DNA from: Onthophagus taurus
Lineage: Eukaryota > Arthropoda > Insecta > Coleoptera > Scarabaeidae
Direction of reading: 5' to 3'
DNA length: 64,000 bases
Assembly: GCF_036711975.1 (NCBI RefSeq)
Contig: NC_091971.1
Coordinates: forward strand, 20,715,501 to 20,779,500
Position 1 is the stretch's first letter, and every line of letters begins with the position of its first letter. Under the pieces are notes generated by a model that did not search any database, was not told the DNA's origin, and was given only the letters and a program-made list of their open reading frames with translations. The translations under genes and the position numbers were made by a program. Below are positions 10,571 through 22,469 of the stretch, one piece after another.

Positions 10571-13374
10571 TGAAGCAAGACAGCATTACTATTCAGAATA
10601 ATCCCGTGTCGTCTCGACATTGCGAGAACAGACAATTATCCGTACACGAAGGTACGGAATTGTAGGCATGGATTTTCATCTCATCTAGCGAGTCTTGAGG
10701 CTATATATACTTTCTTAAACCACAGTGAAAAATATGACGTAAATACTGTAAAGTCATAAAACCATGAAAGTTATTGTAAAACTATAGAAGTAATTAGAAA
10801 AAGTAACAAAATCTAGTTTACAAAAATAGTTTTGTTATGGATTTAGAACATTTTCTAAAAAAGGTAATTATAAATAACATTATTATTTATAACAAATTAA
10901 GGGTAGATATTTGATATGTTGAAAAAAAAGTGTTTTGTTTCGACTTTGCTTAAACTGTCATAATGAAGAGATCGTCAAATTTGAAGTATAACGGCTAAAT
11001 AAAAATATGACGAGTTGCACCTATACTCGATTTAAATTCAACAAAAGCCGAGATTGACCTTTTCATGGTTTCGACGATGCTCTATACATACAGTGCTTGT
11101 ATTTCTTATCATATGGATCTAATGTGATGTATTTGATACGAACTGTACTGGGGTTAAAAGGCCTTAAACCATATAATAAGACATAAGAAAGTGTTTACCG
11201 CTGGAATTACCCAAACTATAAAGAAAGATGCTTTACGTCGCATAACCAGACGTTCTTAGAAAAAACGTCTTTTTCTAACGCAAGCACTTAGTTGCTGTGT
11301 TTGAGTCCTTTCAATAGTATCAGAGGTTAAGCCTACGAGGCACAAACTATTGTTCAACATAGGTGTACTGAAAAATGATATACCTCATGGATCTACTTAA
11401 ATGTACTCTGTTACTCGTCCCGTGTCGATAATCGGGCCATATATTATAAGGACAAGTGTATGAACGTCATGAAATATTCAATAAAAGTCTAAGATGGACT
11501 AAGTAAGTAGATGATATAGTGGCTGGAGGAAAAAAAGCGTTAAACGTAGCCAGAATAAAAGTTGAAAATAAAAATGTTGTACTATTGCATCGCTCAGTAC
11601 ACTGATTTTAAGAATTACGTATTCACTAGAGAAAAAAATACGGGAGCATTACAGTTTAGTTTATTAAAGAGTTAGTAACAATTTAAACCAGTGTTTCTTA
11701 ACCTTACAGATAAAAATGTTTTTTAATGTTTCATCAAAATGTCATAATAAAAGTAGTATAACATCTACTTTTATTGCTTTCAAATACAAATGATTGAAAG
11801 CAACCGTTAGAACAAAATGGAATAATCACTCAAAATAGTTATTCTTTGATCATGTAATGATAAACATTACATGTAAGCTTAATGGGATGACTGAGCTCCG
11901 CATACAAAAAATTTGTCAACATCAATTTTAATATTGCTTCAGCACTCGGTTAACTTCTTTTGCCAGTCTTTGTAACAACATGTTAAGAAAATACTGGTTC
12001 AGAACCGCAAGTTGCAATAAAATGTAGTACTTTTCTTACAGTACAATTGATAATTTTATCCCATTAGCTGTCACATTATTCAGCTGTTCGATTTCTTTAC
12101 AGGATATGATGTAAACTTTCGATAGCTATTGGGAATGATTCATTAGCATTTTTGTTTAGCCTCTCTGTACAATATTTGTATGATGTTATTTAATCATCTG
12201 TAGTGTATCGCGATTGACACTCTGAGCTATATAACTATGGGGATTACGAATATAGCTAGCGTCGGGTTGGGCTTAATAAACAACTCATATCAATTATATC
12301 CTAAATTTTCTGCTCTTTCTATTGGTACTTAACAAAAATCGATTGTCAGATTTTTAAAACCATTTTCTCTGTAAAAACTGATTTACCGGGGCGATTTTGT
12401 CGCGCATTAAATCACTTTCAAGGTAATACCTTCTTTATATTATACGGACAAATTCCGATACCTTATATTATAGAATCGATAGGAAAATTTTCGCTATATG
12501 AACTTTTTCTCTAAACGTATCAATATAAATTTTTGAAGATAGCGCTTAATAAAGAAACTACAACGAAAGAAGCACCAAATTATATTTTCAGAGGATCAGT
12601 TTTCACAATTTTAACCATACAGAACCGTTAATATGTTATGTGAAAGGTGCAGAATGAATATTTCTTGGAGAACATATGAAAAATCATACAGTCTTTATCA
12701 TTAAGTTGAATCTCCTTCAAGATATTCTTAAAAGCGGTGTTCGTTGAATGGAGCTTGGAAACGTGAAGACTACTTTGTACCTAGACATTACTGGTACTGT
12801 AGTAAAAAAAAAGCCTATTTTATTGAACAAACGCATCTGGTACTATGCAGGTGTAATATCACTTCCTCCAACAGCAGACTGCTACCTGTTGTGGAATATT
12901 TATATCTACATAGACATGATCTGGATACTGTTACCCTACTATATGTTTAATTTCAAATGGTTTATATTTACAAAGGTTTCATCGATTTTAGTTTTGCCAT
13001 GTTAAGCGCAGCAATGTTAGCATTCATTGTTTCGAAGAGATGTTTCGTTTTTAAAATGTTTCGAAGAGATCCGATTGTTACCGATGTGCAATACAGATAT
13101 GCACTAATTAATTATGTAATTTACATTACGAAGCCAAACACACAAAGTTAAGTAAAGGAATTTCCACATTTAACAATTTCGGTCAGTAAAATTGAGAGAA
13201 TGGAATGAAATACAGTAATGCTGACTATTAGTGTATTTGAGTAAATCGATGGAAGAAAATCTGTAAGTGGATGAAAATGAAGCATACTGTGGTATCTTGT
13301 CCACAATTATATTTAAAATAACAATATATTTTATGTTAATAACTATTATTTTTAATTAATGAACTGTATGTATG
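10571..13374. other. 2.8 kb AT-rich sequence without recognised gene
   Basis: Several small frames (for example 12744-13005) show no domain I recognise and overlap in different frames, which argues against coding. No terminal repeats or tandem arrays were noticed. Confidence 0.45.
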
Positions 13375-13376
13375 TA

Positions 13377-13789
13377 CAGGATGTGTCCAAATTTCGATGG
13401 GATTGCAGGGTATCTCAGTTAATATGAAAGATAGAAAGTTGCGGCTTTCGCGAACCTGAGCTACTTTTATGCTTTCATAGCCCTCTTCGTTTTGATATAC
13501 AGAGAGTGTTTGAAATTTACGTCGTACTGGCAAAACCACACGGTAATTTTTTTTATATAATTATTTTACTTTTAACCATAGATTCAGATTTTGAAATCAA
13601 AAAGATAGGTTGCCATTTAAGAAATTGGCCGTGACCTTCATATGACCTTGAAAATAAGGTCAAGGTCAAAACATGTTATCGTCATATGGTTTCCCCCTTC
13701 GCACAGAACAACTTTCATTTGGTTCATTTTTATGTAAAATGAACCGTTTTTGAGATAATCACTTGTCTCACGTTAAATGGACCACCCCG
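13377..13789. mobile_element. probable MITE of the Tc1/mariner type
   Basis: The left end (CAGGATGTGTCCAAATTTCG) and, on the other strand, the right end (CGGGGTGGTCCATTTAACG) are similar over about 15 bases. Both sit next to TA (13375-13376 and 13790-13791). There is no coding capacity across about 410 bp. The interior holds the direct repeat AAGGTCAAGGTCAAAAC near 13655. The ends are less alike than in the other elements here, so the call is moderate. Confidence 0.45.
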
Positions 13790-13791
13790 TA

Positions 13792-14726
13792 TTTGAAACA
13801 AAAGCTTTATTAATAATATCTAAACAATTTTGTTGTTAATTGTTATCTAGATGTTCTTGTTTTTCCCCACCCCATTTATAGCATGCGTTTAACACCATCG
13901 TAACCAGCTGTGGAGATATCAACGTTAATTCTGCTGTTAAATGTAAATAACAACAAGGATTTTAGCCTTTTACAAACATAAACGCACATTCGTGTTATAT
14001 TTCTGATCCATTAGGTGTTAATCGAGATACATCTTTGCTGTATCATGCAGAATGCTTGTTAACAGGAAATTGATGATGTTTGTAATAAAACCTCTTGTAC
14101 GTCGTCATATAATACACAAAGTAATAAAAAAGAAGTAGTAAGACATTATACCATTGTTTATATTGCGCTGAGAATGTGAGACATTTATGTGTATTAGGCA
14201 TAAATTGGAATTGATAAAGTTTTTTTAATTCGGTTCAATAACGGCCGCATATAGGCTTGAAATTTAAATTCATTTTGAGGTGTATTCGGTATATGACGAC
14301 ATTCGTTATTATTTGACGTTCTTGATATCAACATATCGACAGAATAAAACCCTGTTTTAGATGAAGTATTTAATATTCTGCTATACCTAAAGACAACGAA
14401 GAGATGGGAAAATGCCTCATAAAAATTATTAATAAACTCATTCGGACTAGTTACTGTCACTGGTTGGTATGTTAGTGTTATTCCGTCACCATCAAATGTT
14501 GAAATCAAGTTCTGTACGATTTTCTGTTCCATCAGCTATTGTGGTATCATTTATAACTTCTTAGTTTTTTAAATTATCCACAGGTTAAGAAATTGGAAAA
14601 GTGGGGTTTCCTTTAAATGACATTACCAATTTTATGATACCAACTTTTCGAGTTATCATAGAAATCAACTATGTTAGCATTCCATCCATTTACGATCTTC
14701 AATTACCTTCAATACCTTTATTGAAC
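13792..14726. other. AT-rich sequence, nothing recognised
   Basis: A minus-strand frame of 112 codons at 14194-14532 shows no recognised domain. No repeat borders were seen. Confidence 0.4.
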
Positions 14727-14728
14727 TT

Positions 14729-14830
14729 GCTCACTTTCATATGAAATACACCACCCACTAAAATTCAAACTATAATTTTGAAACTTCGGTAAAACAACAC
14801 TTTATTATCAACTAAAAAACGATGAAAGTT
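14729..14830 (+). repeat. left terminal inverted repeat of Tc1-like element
   Basis: Pairs with 18334-18436 through the blocks CTCACTTTCA and TGAAACTTCGGTAAAA. Identity is roughly four bases in five. Confidence 0.75.
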
Positions 14831-15383
14831 TCCGCCGAAAAGACTCAACTGTTATGTTTCCTGTACCAAGTTATTTCCAACTTTCAATATTTTCTTCCTA
14901 GCAATTAATGAATTTTTGCCCATAAAATGTCGCTTTATTTCATTGTCAAACTGATAACAAATTTTGCCCATATCAATGACTTTGGATATGGTCTTTATGG
15001 TCCGAAGAAGGTATTCAGAGGCGCCGTTCTGCTTGAAGACCCGTCGAAGAAGCAACGCACGTGAAAACCGACTCCTTAGGCGGATCACTACCATGGGTCG
15101 ATTTCAAACAACAAGATCGATTGCTGTGGATTGAACGAGAACTCTGAATCGACACTTCCTTTGGGCTTCATTCATACCGTCCTTACTTTTGGCTTCCATT
15201 AACACCTCCCCATAAAGCAGCCAGACTTGCATGGTGTCAAGAACGGCAAGGGTGGGTTTATCAATGGAATGCCATCGTCTTCAGTGATGAATCAAGGTTT
15301 TGTTTATCACCTGGGGTTATGGTTTGGGGCCGATGTGTGCTGGACGAAGGTCACCCCTTACATTTATTCCAGGCACATTAAAC

Positions 15384-17557
15384 CACACCATGATTTAATC
15401 TATTGGGTGCAGCATCTGAGTCGTTCTCGGCGTGTTGTGACTTACCGTGATCTAGGGCGAGTTGAAACTAATTTGCTATTGTCAGATGCACTGATGATTG
15501 ATTGGCTTCCACTGTATCGTTTAACAGATATTGATGCTAAAGTGGACTACTTTAATTCCAAAATCATTAATCTCTATGATAAATATGCCCCACTTAGGCA
15601 ACGCAGGATGAGGCACCCGCCTGCACCTTGGCTGAGTGATGAGATAAGATCTCTTATGCGACTGCGTAACCGTGCAAAGTCCGTAGTTAAACGTACACCC
15701 TCTAGTGCTAATCGGGAAAATTATCGAATTTTATGCAACCGCTGTAATCATAAATGCAAGAATGCTAAGAGATCTTATTTCTACCAGAGGCTGTCTGGAG
15801 TCGCGCCGAGAACATTTTGGAGGACTATGAGGTCTCTCGGAGTGATTGATTCTCCGTCTGTCCAGATGGATCTTGATTGTGAGTCGATGACAAACTTTTT
15901 TGCAGAGCCTCCCCTGATCATCGATGACGTAACTAAGGCGGCTACAATTAATGAAATTCTTACTTCTCTTAAATCTTGCTCCTTCTCTCTTACGCTTGTG
16001 ACCGCGATCGAAGTAGGTGATGCTTTGACTTATTCGAAGTACCCTTGCGTGGGTTCTGATGGTATCGGTCTCAACCTTCTTTTTCCTATCCTGGATATAG
16101 TGCTTCCTCCCTTAACTCATATCTTCAACTTTTCTTTTGAGCGGTCTTTATTTCCCTCTGTCTGGAAGGTTGCTCATGTCGTTCCCATACCCAAATCCAA
16201 GTCCTCTTCATGTAACACTAATTTCCGTCCGATTTCAATTTTATCCGTACTATCAAAAGCTCTTGAACGCTTAGTTTATTTACAAGTCCAAGGATTTCTA
16301 GAGAGGTTTAATTTACACAATGAGTTGCAATCGCGTTTTCGCAGTGGGCATAGTACAACTACTGCCCTCATTAAAGTTACTGATGATATTAGGTATGCCT
16401 GCGACAACAGATGTGTTACTGTGCTGGTACTGCTCGATTTCAGCAAGGCTTTTGATTCTGTCGACCACAGCCTTCTTTTAGCGTCTCTTTCTGCCTACGG
16501 ATTCACTCCCCCCTGTGTTTCTTCGTTTCAATCCTACCTTTCCCATCGCTCCTTGTGCGTACGCGCTAACTCTTCAATTTCTTCTGCTTGTGCAATCAAA
16601 TGTGGTATTCCTCAGGGCAGTGTATTGGGTCAGTTACTTTTTTCTTTGTTCGTTAATAGTGTTACTAATTATATCTCGTGTAATTATCATTTGTATGCCG
16701 ACGACCTGCAGATATATACTACTACTACTGTTGCTGAATTTCCGGCAGCTATTGTGCGACTTAATAACGATCTATCTAACGTCTTGAACTGGTCTCGGAG
16801 ATACGGACTTAAGTTGAACTCAGTTAAAACGCAAGCTATTGTGTTTGGAACTCGTCAATTACTTGGTAAGATTAATCCATCTGCCTGCAGTGATCTGATG
16901 CTGGATGGTAATGTCATACGGTTTTCTAACACAGTTAAAAATCTTGGAGTCCTTATGGATTCTGCACTGTCTTGGAAACCGCAAATTCAACATATTTGCA
17001 GAAAAGTCTATGCTTGCTTCCACTCTTTAAAAAGACTTCGCTGCTCTCTTCCTCCTGTGGTGCGTCGTAATCTTTGTTACTCTCTTATATTTCCTCACTT
17101 CGACTATGCGGACGCGGTTTATCTCGATCTCTCGGTGACTCTTCTGAGTAAATTGCAGCGGCTACAAAATAATTGTATCCGGTTCATATTTGATCTAAAT
17201 AGATTTGACCATGTAACGCCGTATCGCAATTACATTCAGATGTTAACCTGTGAGAGACGTAGATCCTTTCGTTTATTAACCATTTTATTTAAAATCCTTC
17301 ATCATAACTACACCCCAAAGTACTTATCAGATAGGTTCCAGCAATTATCAACTCATGAGCTTGCTACTCGTTCCCGTTCTGATACTATTCTTACATTTCC
17401 CGTTCATAGCACTGAAATTTATCATAGATCATTTACAGTACAGTCGATTGCGCTATGGAATCGACTGCCTTCTGAAATTCGTAATATTTCTAGAATTACT
17501 AATTTTAGACATGTTTTAAAGAGCCACTTGCTTGCCCTTCAACTGGCTGTTTCCTGA
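15384..17557 (+). CDS. LINE reverse transcriptase, open, 5'-truncated
   Basis: The frame is open for about 725 codons and is actually continuous upstream to 15227, but those first codons are out-of-frame Tc1 sequence. Domains seen in order: a linker after the endonuclease (RQRRMRHPPAPWLSDEIR); RT palm and fingers with PIPKSKSS, NFRPISILSVLSK, QSRFRSGHSTTTAL, LDFSKAFDSVDHSLL; GIPQGSVLGQLLFSLFVN; the catalytic YADD box in HLYADDLQIY (about 16690-16720); then a thumb region with KTQAIVFG and KNLGVLMDS; and a C-terminal domain ending in RHVLKSHLLALQ. The sequence style (LDFSKAFDSVDH, HLYADDLQIY) fits the CR1/L2/Jockey superclade. No own start codon is preserved, so translation would depend on chance upstream codons. 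Confidence 0.85.
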
Positions 17558-17925
17558 TTCTTTGTTCTTTGTCTTTCTCTTTTTTCCTCTCTTCAACTGC
17601 TCTCACTTGTTGGCAACTGATATCCGGCAGATTCTTTTAGTTTCTTTTAGTCGCTCTCTATCTCTCTTTTTGTGTCTTTTCTTTATTTTTCTCTTTGTTT
17701 TTCTTTTCTTGCTTAACCTTATTTGGTGATGTTAATAATATCTAATTGTCACTACTTGCCATATTCAGCAAATATAATTTTTATTTTTGTTTGTTCTGTT
17801 GAGTCATTTGGCAGAGATCGCTTGTGCGATAAAATGATCCATTTGCTGATACAGTTTAAGTTAAGTGTATCTTATGTAATTTTGTATTTTTGTCTGTGGC
17901 AATAAATGGTAAATAATAATAATAA
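15384..17925 (+). mobile_element. 5'-truncated non-LTR retrotransposon (CR1/Jockey-superclade LINE)
   Basis: Both junctions can be placed. The host Tc1 sequence stops after TAAAC at 15379-15383 and resumes with TAAAC at 17926-17930, a 5-bp target duplication. The insert starts at the last residues of the apurinic-type endonuclease (HHDLI, equivalent to the SDHDLI motif) and ends after a short 3' UTR in a (TAA)n tail at 17911-17925. ORF1 and nearly all of the endonuclease are absent, the usual outcome of incomplete reverse transcription. The open reading frame suggests a recent insertion. Confidence 0.85.
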
Positions 17926-17930
17926 TAAAC
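17911..17930 (+). repeat. LINE 3' tail (TAA)n plus target duplication
   Basis: AAATAATAATAATAATAAAC: about five TAA units, then TAAAC, which repeats 15379-15383. The tail marks target-primed reverse transcription. Confidence 0.75.
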
Positions 17931-18333
17931 GCACGTCGTTACATCGACAACGTTCTGGAACCGGTGTTAGTACCTTTCATGCAGACGTTGCAGAATGCCA
18001 GTTTCCAATAGGATAATGCAAGACCCCATACTGCTGTGGTTACAAGAAGATTCCTGGAGCAGGTTGGATTGCATATTTTGCCCTGGCTTGCACGATCACC
18101 GTACTTGTCGCCGATTGAACATGTCTGGGATATGATGGGTCGGAGACTAAGACAAGTACCCAGACCTCCTGAGAATCTGGATGAACTTCGACACCATCTA
18201 GAAAAGAGCCATCTACCACTTAATAGAGAGCACGTTTAAAAGAGTTAATGCATGGAAAGCTGCGCGTGGGGGTGCAACCCACTGCTAGCTTTTTCTTGAA
18301 AAATGTTAATTTTTGTTTTTTTTTTTTCAACTA

Positions 18334-18436
18334 AACTTTCATCGTTTCTTAGTTGATAATAAAGCATTATTTTACCGAAGTTTCAAAATTGTAGTCTAAT
18401 TCTTAATGGGTAGTGTATTTCAGGTGAAAGTGAGTG
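18334..18436 (-). repeat. right terminal inverted repeat of Tc1-like element
   Basis: Reverse complement of 14729-14830. A T-run at about 18317-18328 lies just inside. Confidence 0.75.
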
Positions 18437-18441
18437 TATTT

Positions 18442-20605
18442 ATAATCTCAGGATTACCACTTTCGTACAAATTTTGAAAATCGTTAAAAATTGTTTTCAT
18501 TTAAAAATTTGTAAAAACCGACTTCTTGAGGTATATTTATAAAATGTTGTCGTACTATCAAACATCTTATCAACTGTTCAAGTAAATACACCGACTTAAA
18601 AAACAATGATTAGTTTATGAGATAATAATATTTTAAATATTATCAAAATTTGTATTGCCCTTCTTTCACAATAATTATTAAATTCACACTTATTGTAATT
18701 GTCATCTTTCTATTTTGTTGGTATATGTATAAACAACTCTTAATATAAACAAACGTTATTTTTTTGTGTTATGTAATTCTTAACATATTCAATCCTTATC
18801 TAATCTAGTCAAATCATCTATTTTTTTATTTGTGAAGTGATCCCTGTCGGATTTTTTGATATTATCAAGTGAAGGCTCGAAATTGCTACGGAAGCAATAC
18901 AATTTTGAAACAAATCTTATAATAAGCGCACCGTAACGATACGGTTGGTAGGTCGATTCCATACGGAATCCGTCGAACGAGGAGAAAGATAAGAATGCAA
19001 CGGACGGATTTTTCGTTTTGGCAAACCGACACGAAATAAATATCCAAGATTCGATCCGAGCTCTTGTTCGCATTGCGGACCCTCCGTTTAAAGCCTCGAC
19101 GGCGTTCTACGTGCCGGTCACGTGCACGTAATACGATAGAGGAAAGCGCCAGGTCAGCAAGCGATGGCGCCCTGCAACTCCCAATGAAGACACAGTCATT
19201 AGTTTCAATCAACATATTAATCGGATTCCAAAACCCTATTGCGGGTGCCGCCGTTTCGATTCCGTTCTGTTCCATTCCCTGTTCTGTTCGATTCCCGGAC
19301 GTTTATTCGTTGTTCTTAACGATAATTACTATTGATGTCTCCTAGCCAGGAGTATTGCGTCCCTAAATCCCGAAGGAGTGCTGCGCATTGATGAACAACG
19401 AAGGGCGCAGAGGAACTCGTTTCTCTGCGTTTCGACAGAAAACGGTAACAAAACGACGCGAGCTCTGCGTTTTAGCCCCTCTGACTCCGGATGGAGGAAA
19501 TTTTCCGGGAAATTGCTTAATTGGGAGAGGTTAACGAGTGGGATGTTTTCAATTGAGTTAAGGGTTGTTCGAGGACGACGGTGGAACGCTTTATTTCATC
19601 GGAGGCGATCGTCGAGGTTTCAACGAGATTAACAAGAAGAGACAATAACTAACAGAAATCAACGCCGAAGGGAGGAAACGAACGCTCAACCTTCATTCCT
19701 GGAATTAAAAACATTTTGAAATTCCGACGACGAGGTTTTATGTAAATATCTAAAAAGACACGTCTTTTTCTGTATTTCCGTGTGATTTACACTGAGCGCG
19801 ATACGACTTTTCGTGACGTGTTTCAAGACCAATCTTGGTTTTGGGGAGGTTTGAAGACGTTCACGTACGCAGTTGCGGGAGCATTAATATTGAAATATAT
19901 GAAAGGAAACGGGGAAACCGATTCCGGTATGGTATTAAGCAAGACGGAAGGCACTATTTTAGAACGCGGGTGACAATGTTATGAATAATTTAAGTGGCGC
20001 GGTCCGCGACTTCAAACGACCCAGACCTCGCGAGACCGACGGTATGCAAATTAATAAATCTTGCGTCGTCTTACTTTGAGGCCGATCCGGAATATGCCCG
20101 GATCTGCATATAAATGGGGAGGAGGACCGACGCGTGCGACGCTCCATCGGAGACGCCGAGTTTCCTTATTGGATTCCTCCGTCGCCGTCTTTATGCAAAC
20201 AAACAACGTTGCCCTCTCGGCTTCGACTTTGATTTTATGCGATGATTTTTATATGTGGACCCGCCGCGCCTCTCTTCTCGGACCCTCCAGTTCAAAACAA
20301 CAGGGAATTGGGTTTTCGTCAACAGCAAAAAAACACCACGTTCCCTTTTGATCTTCCAAATCCAATGTAGTCTTCCGGTAGTTTAATGAAACATAACTTT
20401 ATTATGATTCGATTTTCTCCTGAAAGTTATACAACCACTTTTACGGAAAAAAAATTTCTAGTGCTCCTATATTATTTTTATTAATCGAAAGATCAAAGTG
20501 ATTTTATTCTTTTGACACACATCTTTAAAAAAATTCAACTTGATATGTCAATCATTTTCGTTGTTCATTTTCAGTAGAAACTATTTCGTTATCTGCCTTT
20601 CTTTT
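18442..20605. other. region upstream of CEP78, no protein gene supported
   Basis: 18442-18850 is AT-rich. 18880-20350 is GC- and CpG-richer and free of recognised transposons. It opens many overlapping frames on both strands, as GC-rich non-coding DNA does, and none has a recognisable domain. It could hold promoter or enhancer sequence for CEP78 or a distant gene. TTTTCAG at 20566-20572, just before the CEP78 start, could be a 3' splice site of a 5'-UTR intron. Confidence 0.4.
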
Positions 20606-20609
20606 TCCG

Positions 20610-22430
20610 ATGTCGTCGGTGAAATCAAAGACAGGCGCGATAACCAACTCGGTGCCTAAAGTACCATGCCCGAAACCAAGTAATGTTTTCTACGTTTGGT
20701 ATGGGGAACTTTGTAGAAGATCGAATTTGACACCGTTGGCTAACGTCAAACCGGCAAGGCCTAAGAACGAGACCGTGCTGGATTTCACTTGCGATCGTAT
20801 CAAAGTTGAAGACTGGGTGCCTATTTTGGCCGCTCTAAAACAGGACAGCAGTCTACACGTGGTGGCCATCAGATGTAAAGTTGAGTGTAAGTTTTTAACG
20901 GAAATCGATACTGAAAAAAAGGCGAAAGAGATGAGGAGGAAAGGGGGATATCTTTACACTCATTTTATTTTGACTGCTTTAATCGACGCACTTAGGCATC
21001 TTGTTGCGCGATCTCAAGTATTGATGTACTTGGAGTTGGACGGTATACCACTTAGTAGCGAATATTTAGGACCCCTTCTTGATGCTTTAAATAAAAGCAA
21101 ATCTTTAAAAGTACTTTCATTCAAATATTGTCCATTAAGAGATAACGGCTGCCAACAATTATGTAGTTATATAAAGAACATTCCAAACATTGAAGTCCTT
21201 AACCTTACAGCGTGTGGATTAGGTTCAATGAGCGCACAATATTTAGCACAAGTAATTCGTTATCAACAGATTAATCGCTACAGCGAAAGTTGGCATTGTT
21301 CTTTACGATATGAAGACCCCGACGTTGATCTTATGACCGGTTTAAAACGAATTACATTAAATTGTAATCCAAACATCGGCGATGAAGGACTTACCCACAT
21401 TCTAAATGAACTCGATGACGATCTTTGGATTAAAGCTCTCGATATGCAACGATGCAACATCACGGAAAATATCTCAAAACGATTAGTAGATGTTATTGAT
21501 TACTCAAAATCTTTAGAAGTGGCCGATTTCCGTCATAATGAATTACTTTCGGATGCAACGGTAAAGAAAATTTTAGAAATTTTAAAAAATAAACAACATT
21601 TCAATTACGATCAGGAGTACGAATGGTGTATGACTGCAACAAGTTTACCTTACAACCATTCGATACAAGATACCTCATCGTATACTTCAACAAACTTAAC
21701 CAAAAAATGTCAAAAATCCGCCTCGGTGAAGCAAGTACCCAAGAAACCCAGTAACGATTCGATACCAATAAGAAGAATAAAAACTTGTTGTACGATCGCA
21801 AAATCGAAATTGTCGTCACAAAAAGAAGACGTAATCGAATTAACAGCTCAATTACAAAAAGAAATTGCTAAAAGATTACAAACAGAACGTGAAAATAAAG
21901 AGTTACAAAAAAAATTAGAATATTTGGAATCAACTAGAAATGGAAAATCTTTAGATAAGAAAAATATTAAATTAGATGTAAATAAAAAAAATAGTTTACC
22001 ACGCACGAAAGAATCATTAAATATTAAAATCCCCCTTGACATTATCGATCCCATTCCGGAAGAATCACCAAATCATAACTTCGATGAAGATAAAATCGAG
22101 AAAAAGAAGGATAAAGAAGTAGAATTTGTATTTACGATAGATGATAAGCAAGAGAAGAGTGTAGCTCAGAGTTTATTCGAAAATCTTATGTATAGGAATT
22201 GCGAGGAATCGGATAGCGAGGGTGAAAGGGACATCATAGAATATTACAATGGCGGAAGTGAGCAGGACGAAAACGACGCCGATAGCGACTCTGCGAGTAA
22301 CTCCTCTTTGCTAAAATTCATGGAGAGCTTCAAGAGCAACGTTAAGTTCGACGGTCTCGATTGCGGTAGACAGTCTAATAGGAGAACTTGGGAAAACAAC
22401 AAGTCAAGGAAAATACCTATTGTACATTAG
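20610..22430 (+). CDS. Cep78: Centrosomal protein of 78 kDa homologue (CEP78)
   Basis: A 606-codon intronless frame whose first ~340 residues match the CEP78 family along their length. Motifs: an N-terminal NVFYVWYGELC block (residues 25-35); VLDFTCDRIKVEDWVPIL (57-73); leucine-rich repeats at about residues 137-325 (YLELDGIPL, VLSFKYCPLRDNG, VLNLTACGLG, GLKRITLNCNPNIGDEG, ALDMQRCNIT); and ESWHCSLRYEDPD (226-238), a CEP78 hallmark. A predicted coiled coil follows at about 405-445 (ELTAQLQKEIAKRLQ), then a Ser/Asp/Glu-rich tail (about 540-580). The family acts at the centrosome and basal body, where CEP78 binds CP110/EDD-DYRK2-VprBP components and supports ciliogenesis; this is known from vertebrates, not from this sequence. 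The start was chosen as the first ATG in frame with family similarity nearby. A polyadenylation signal AATAAA lies at 22459-22464. The lack of introns is notable. Confidence 0.9.
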   Translation: MSSVKSKTGAITNSVPKVPCPKPSNVFYVWYGELCRRSNLTPLANVKPARPKNETVLDFTCDRIKVEDWVPILAALKQDSSLHVVAIRCKVECKFLTEIDTEKKAKEMRRKGGYLYTHFILTALIDALRHLVARSQVLMYLELDGIPLSSEYLGPLLDALNKSKSLKVLSFKYCPLRDNGCQQLCSYIKNIPNIEVLNLTACGLGSMSAQYLAQVIRYQQINRYSESWHCSLRYEDPDVDLMTGLKRITLNCNPNIGDEGLTHILNELDDDLWIKALDMQRCNITENISKRLVDVIDYSKSLEVADFRHNELLSDATVKKILEILKNKQHFNYDQEYEWCMTATSLPYNHSIQDTSSYTSTNLTKKCQKSASVKQVPKKPSNDSIPIRRIKTCCTIAKSKLSSQKEDVIELTAQLQKEIAKRLQTERENKELQKKLEYLESTRNGKSLDKKNIKLDVNKKNSLPRTKESLNIKIPLDIIDPIPEESPNHNFDEDKIEKKKDKEVEFVFTIDDKQEKSVAQSLFENLMYRNCEESDSEGERDIIEYYNGGSEQDENDADSDSASNSSLLKFMESFKSNVKFDGLDCGRQSNRRTWENNKSRKIPIVH

Positions 22431-22458
22431 ATAATACCATTGAAGATTTTATTGTCTA

Positions 22459-22464
22459 AATAAA
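22459..22464 (+). terminator. polyadenylation signal of CEP78
   Basis: AATAAA 29 bases after the stop codon. Confidence 0.6.
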
Positions 22465-22469
22465 TAGTA

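Larger units (their letters stand above)
15055..18240 (+). pseudogene. Tc1-like transposase (DDE_3), degenerate and split
   Basis: Left part: frames near 15055-15110 give the end of the helix-turn-helix region (TARENRLLRR-like). Then 15205-15383 reads HKAARLAWCQERQGW and AIVFSDESRFCLS, with the first catalytic Asp in FSDES, and PGVMVWG. About 25 codons are missing between these two motifs. Right part: 17931-18240 reads ARRYIDNVLEPVL, then DNARPHTA with the second Asp, then SPYLSPIEHVWDMMGRRLR, where the last acid is the E of the IEH motif (DD34E type). There are several stops and frameshifts. The LINE insertion cleanly interrupts the codons that join HLN to ARRYID. Confidence 0.8.
14729..18436 (+). 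mobile_element. Tc1-like transposon, interrupted by a LINE
   Basis: Inverted repeats of about 100 bp (14729-14830 and 18334-18436) share the blocks TGAAACTTCGGTAAAA and CTTTATTATCAACTAA and bound a plus-strand Tc1-type transposase pseudogene. The transposase is split by a non-LTR retrotransposon at 15384-17925. Without that insert the element would be about 1.2 kb, usual for Tc1. Confidence 0.8.

Noticed and set aside
12744-13151. Small overlapping plus-strand frames as a gene
   Set aside because: Three frames overlap, no domain is recognised and no splice structure is apparent.
15227-15383. First ~52 codons of the long open frame as part of the LINE protein
   Set aside because: They are Tc1 transposase DNA read in the wrong frame; the Tc1 reading in another frame gives AARLAWCQERQGW and FSDESRF, and the LINE begins at 15384.
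18789-20351. Several overlapping 60-130 codon frames upstream of CEP78
   Set aside because: They overlap on both strands, show no recognisable domain and lie in GC-rich sequence where stops are rare by composition.
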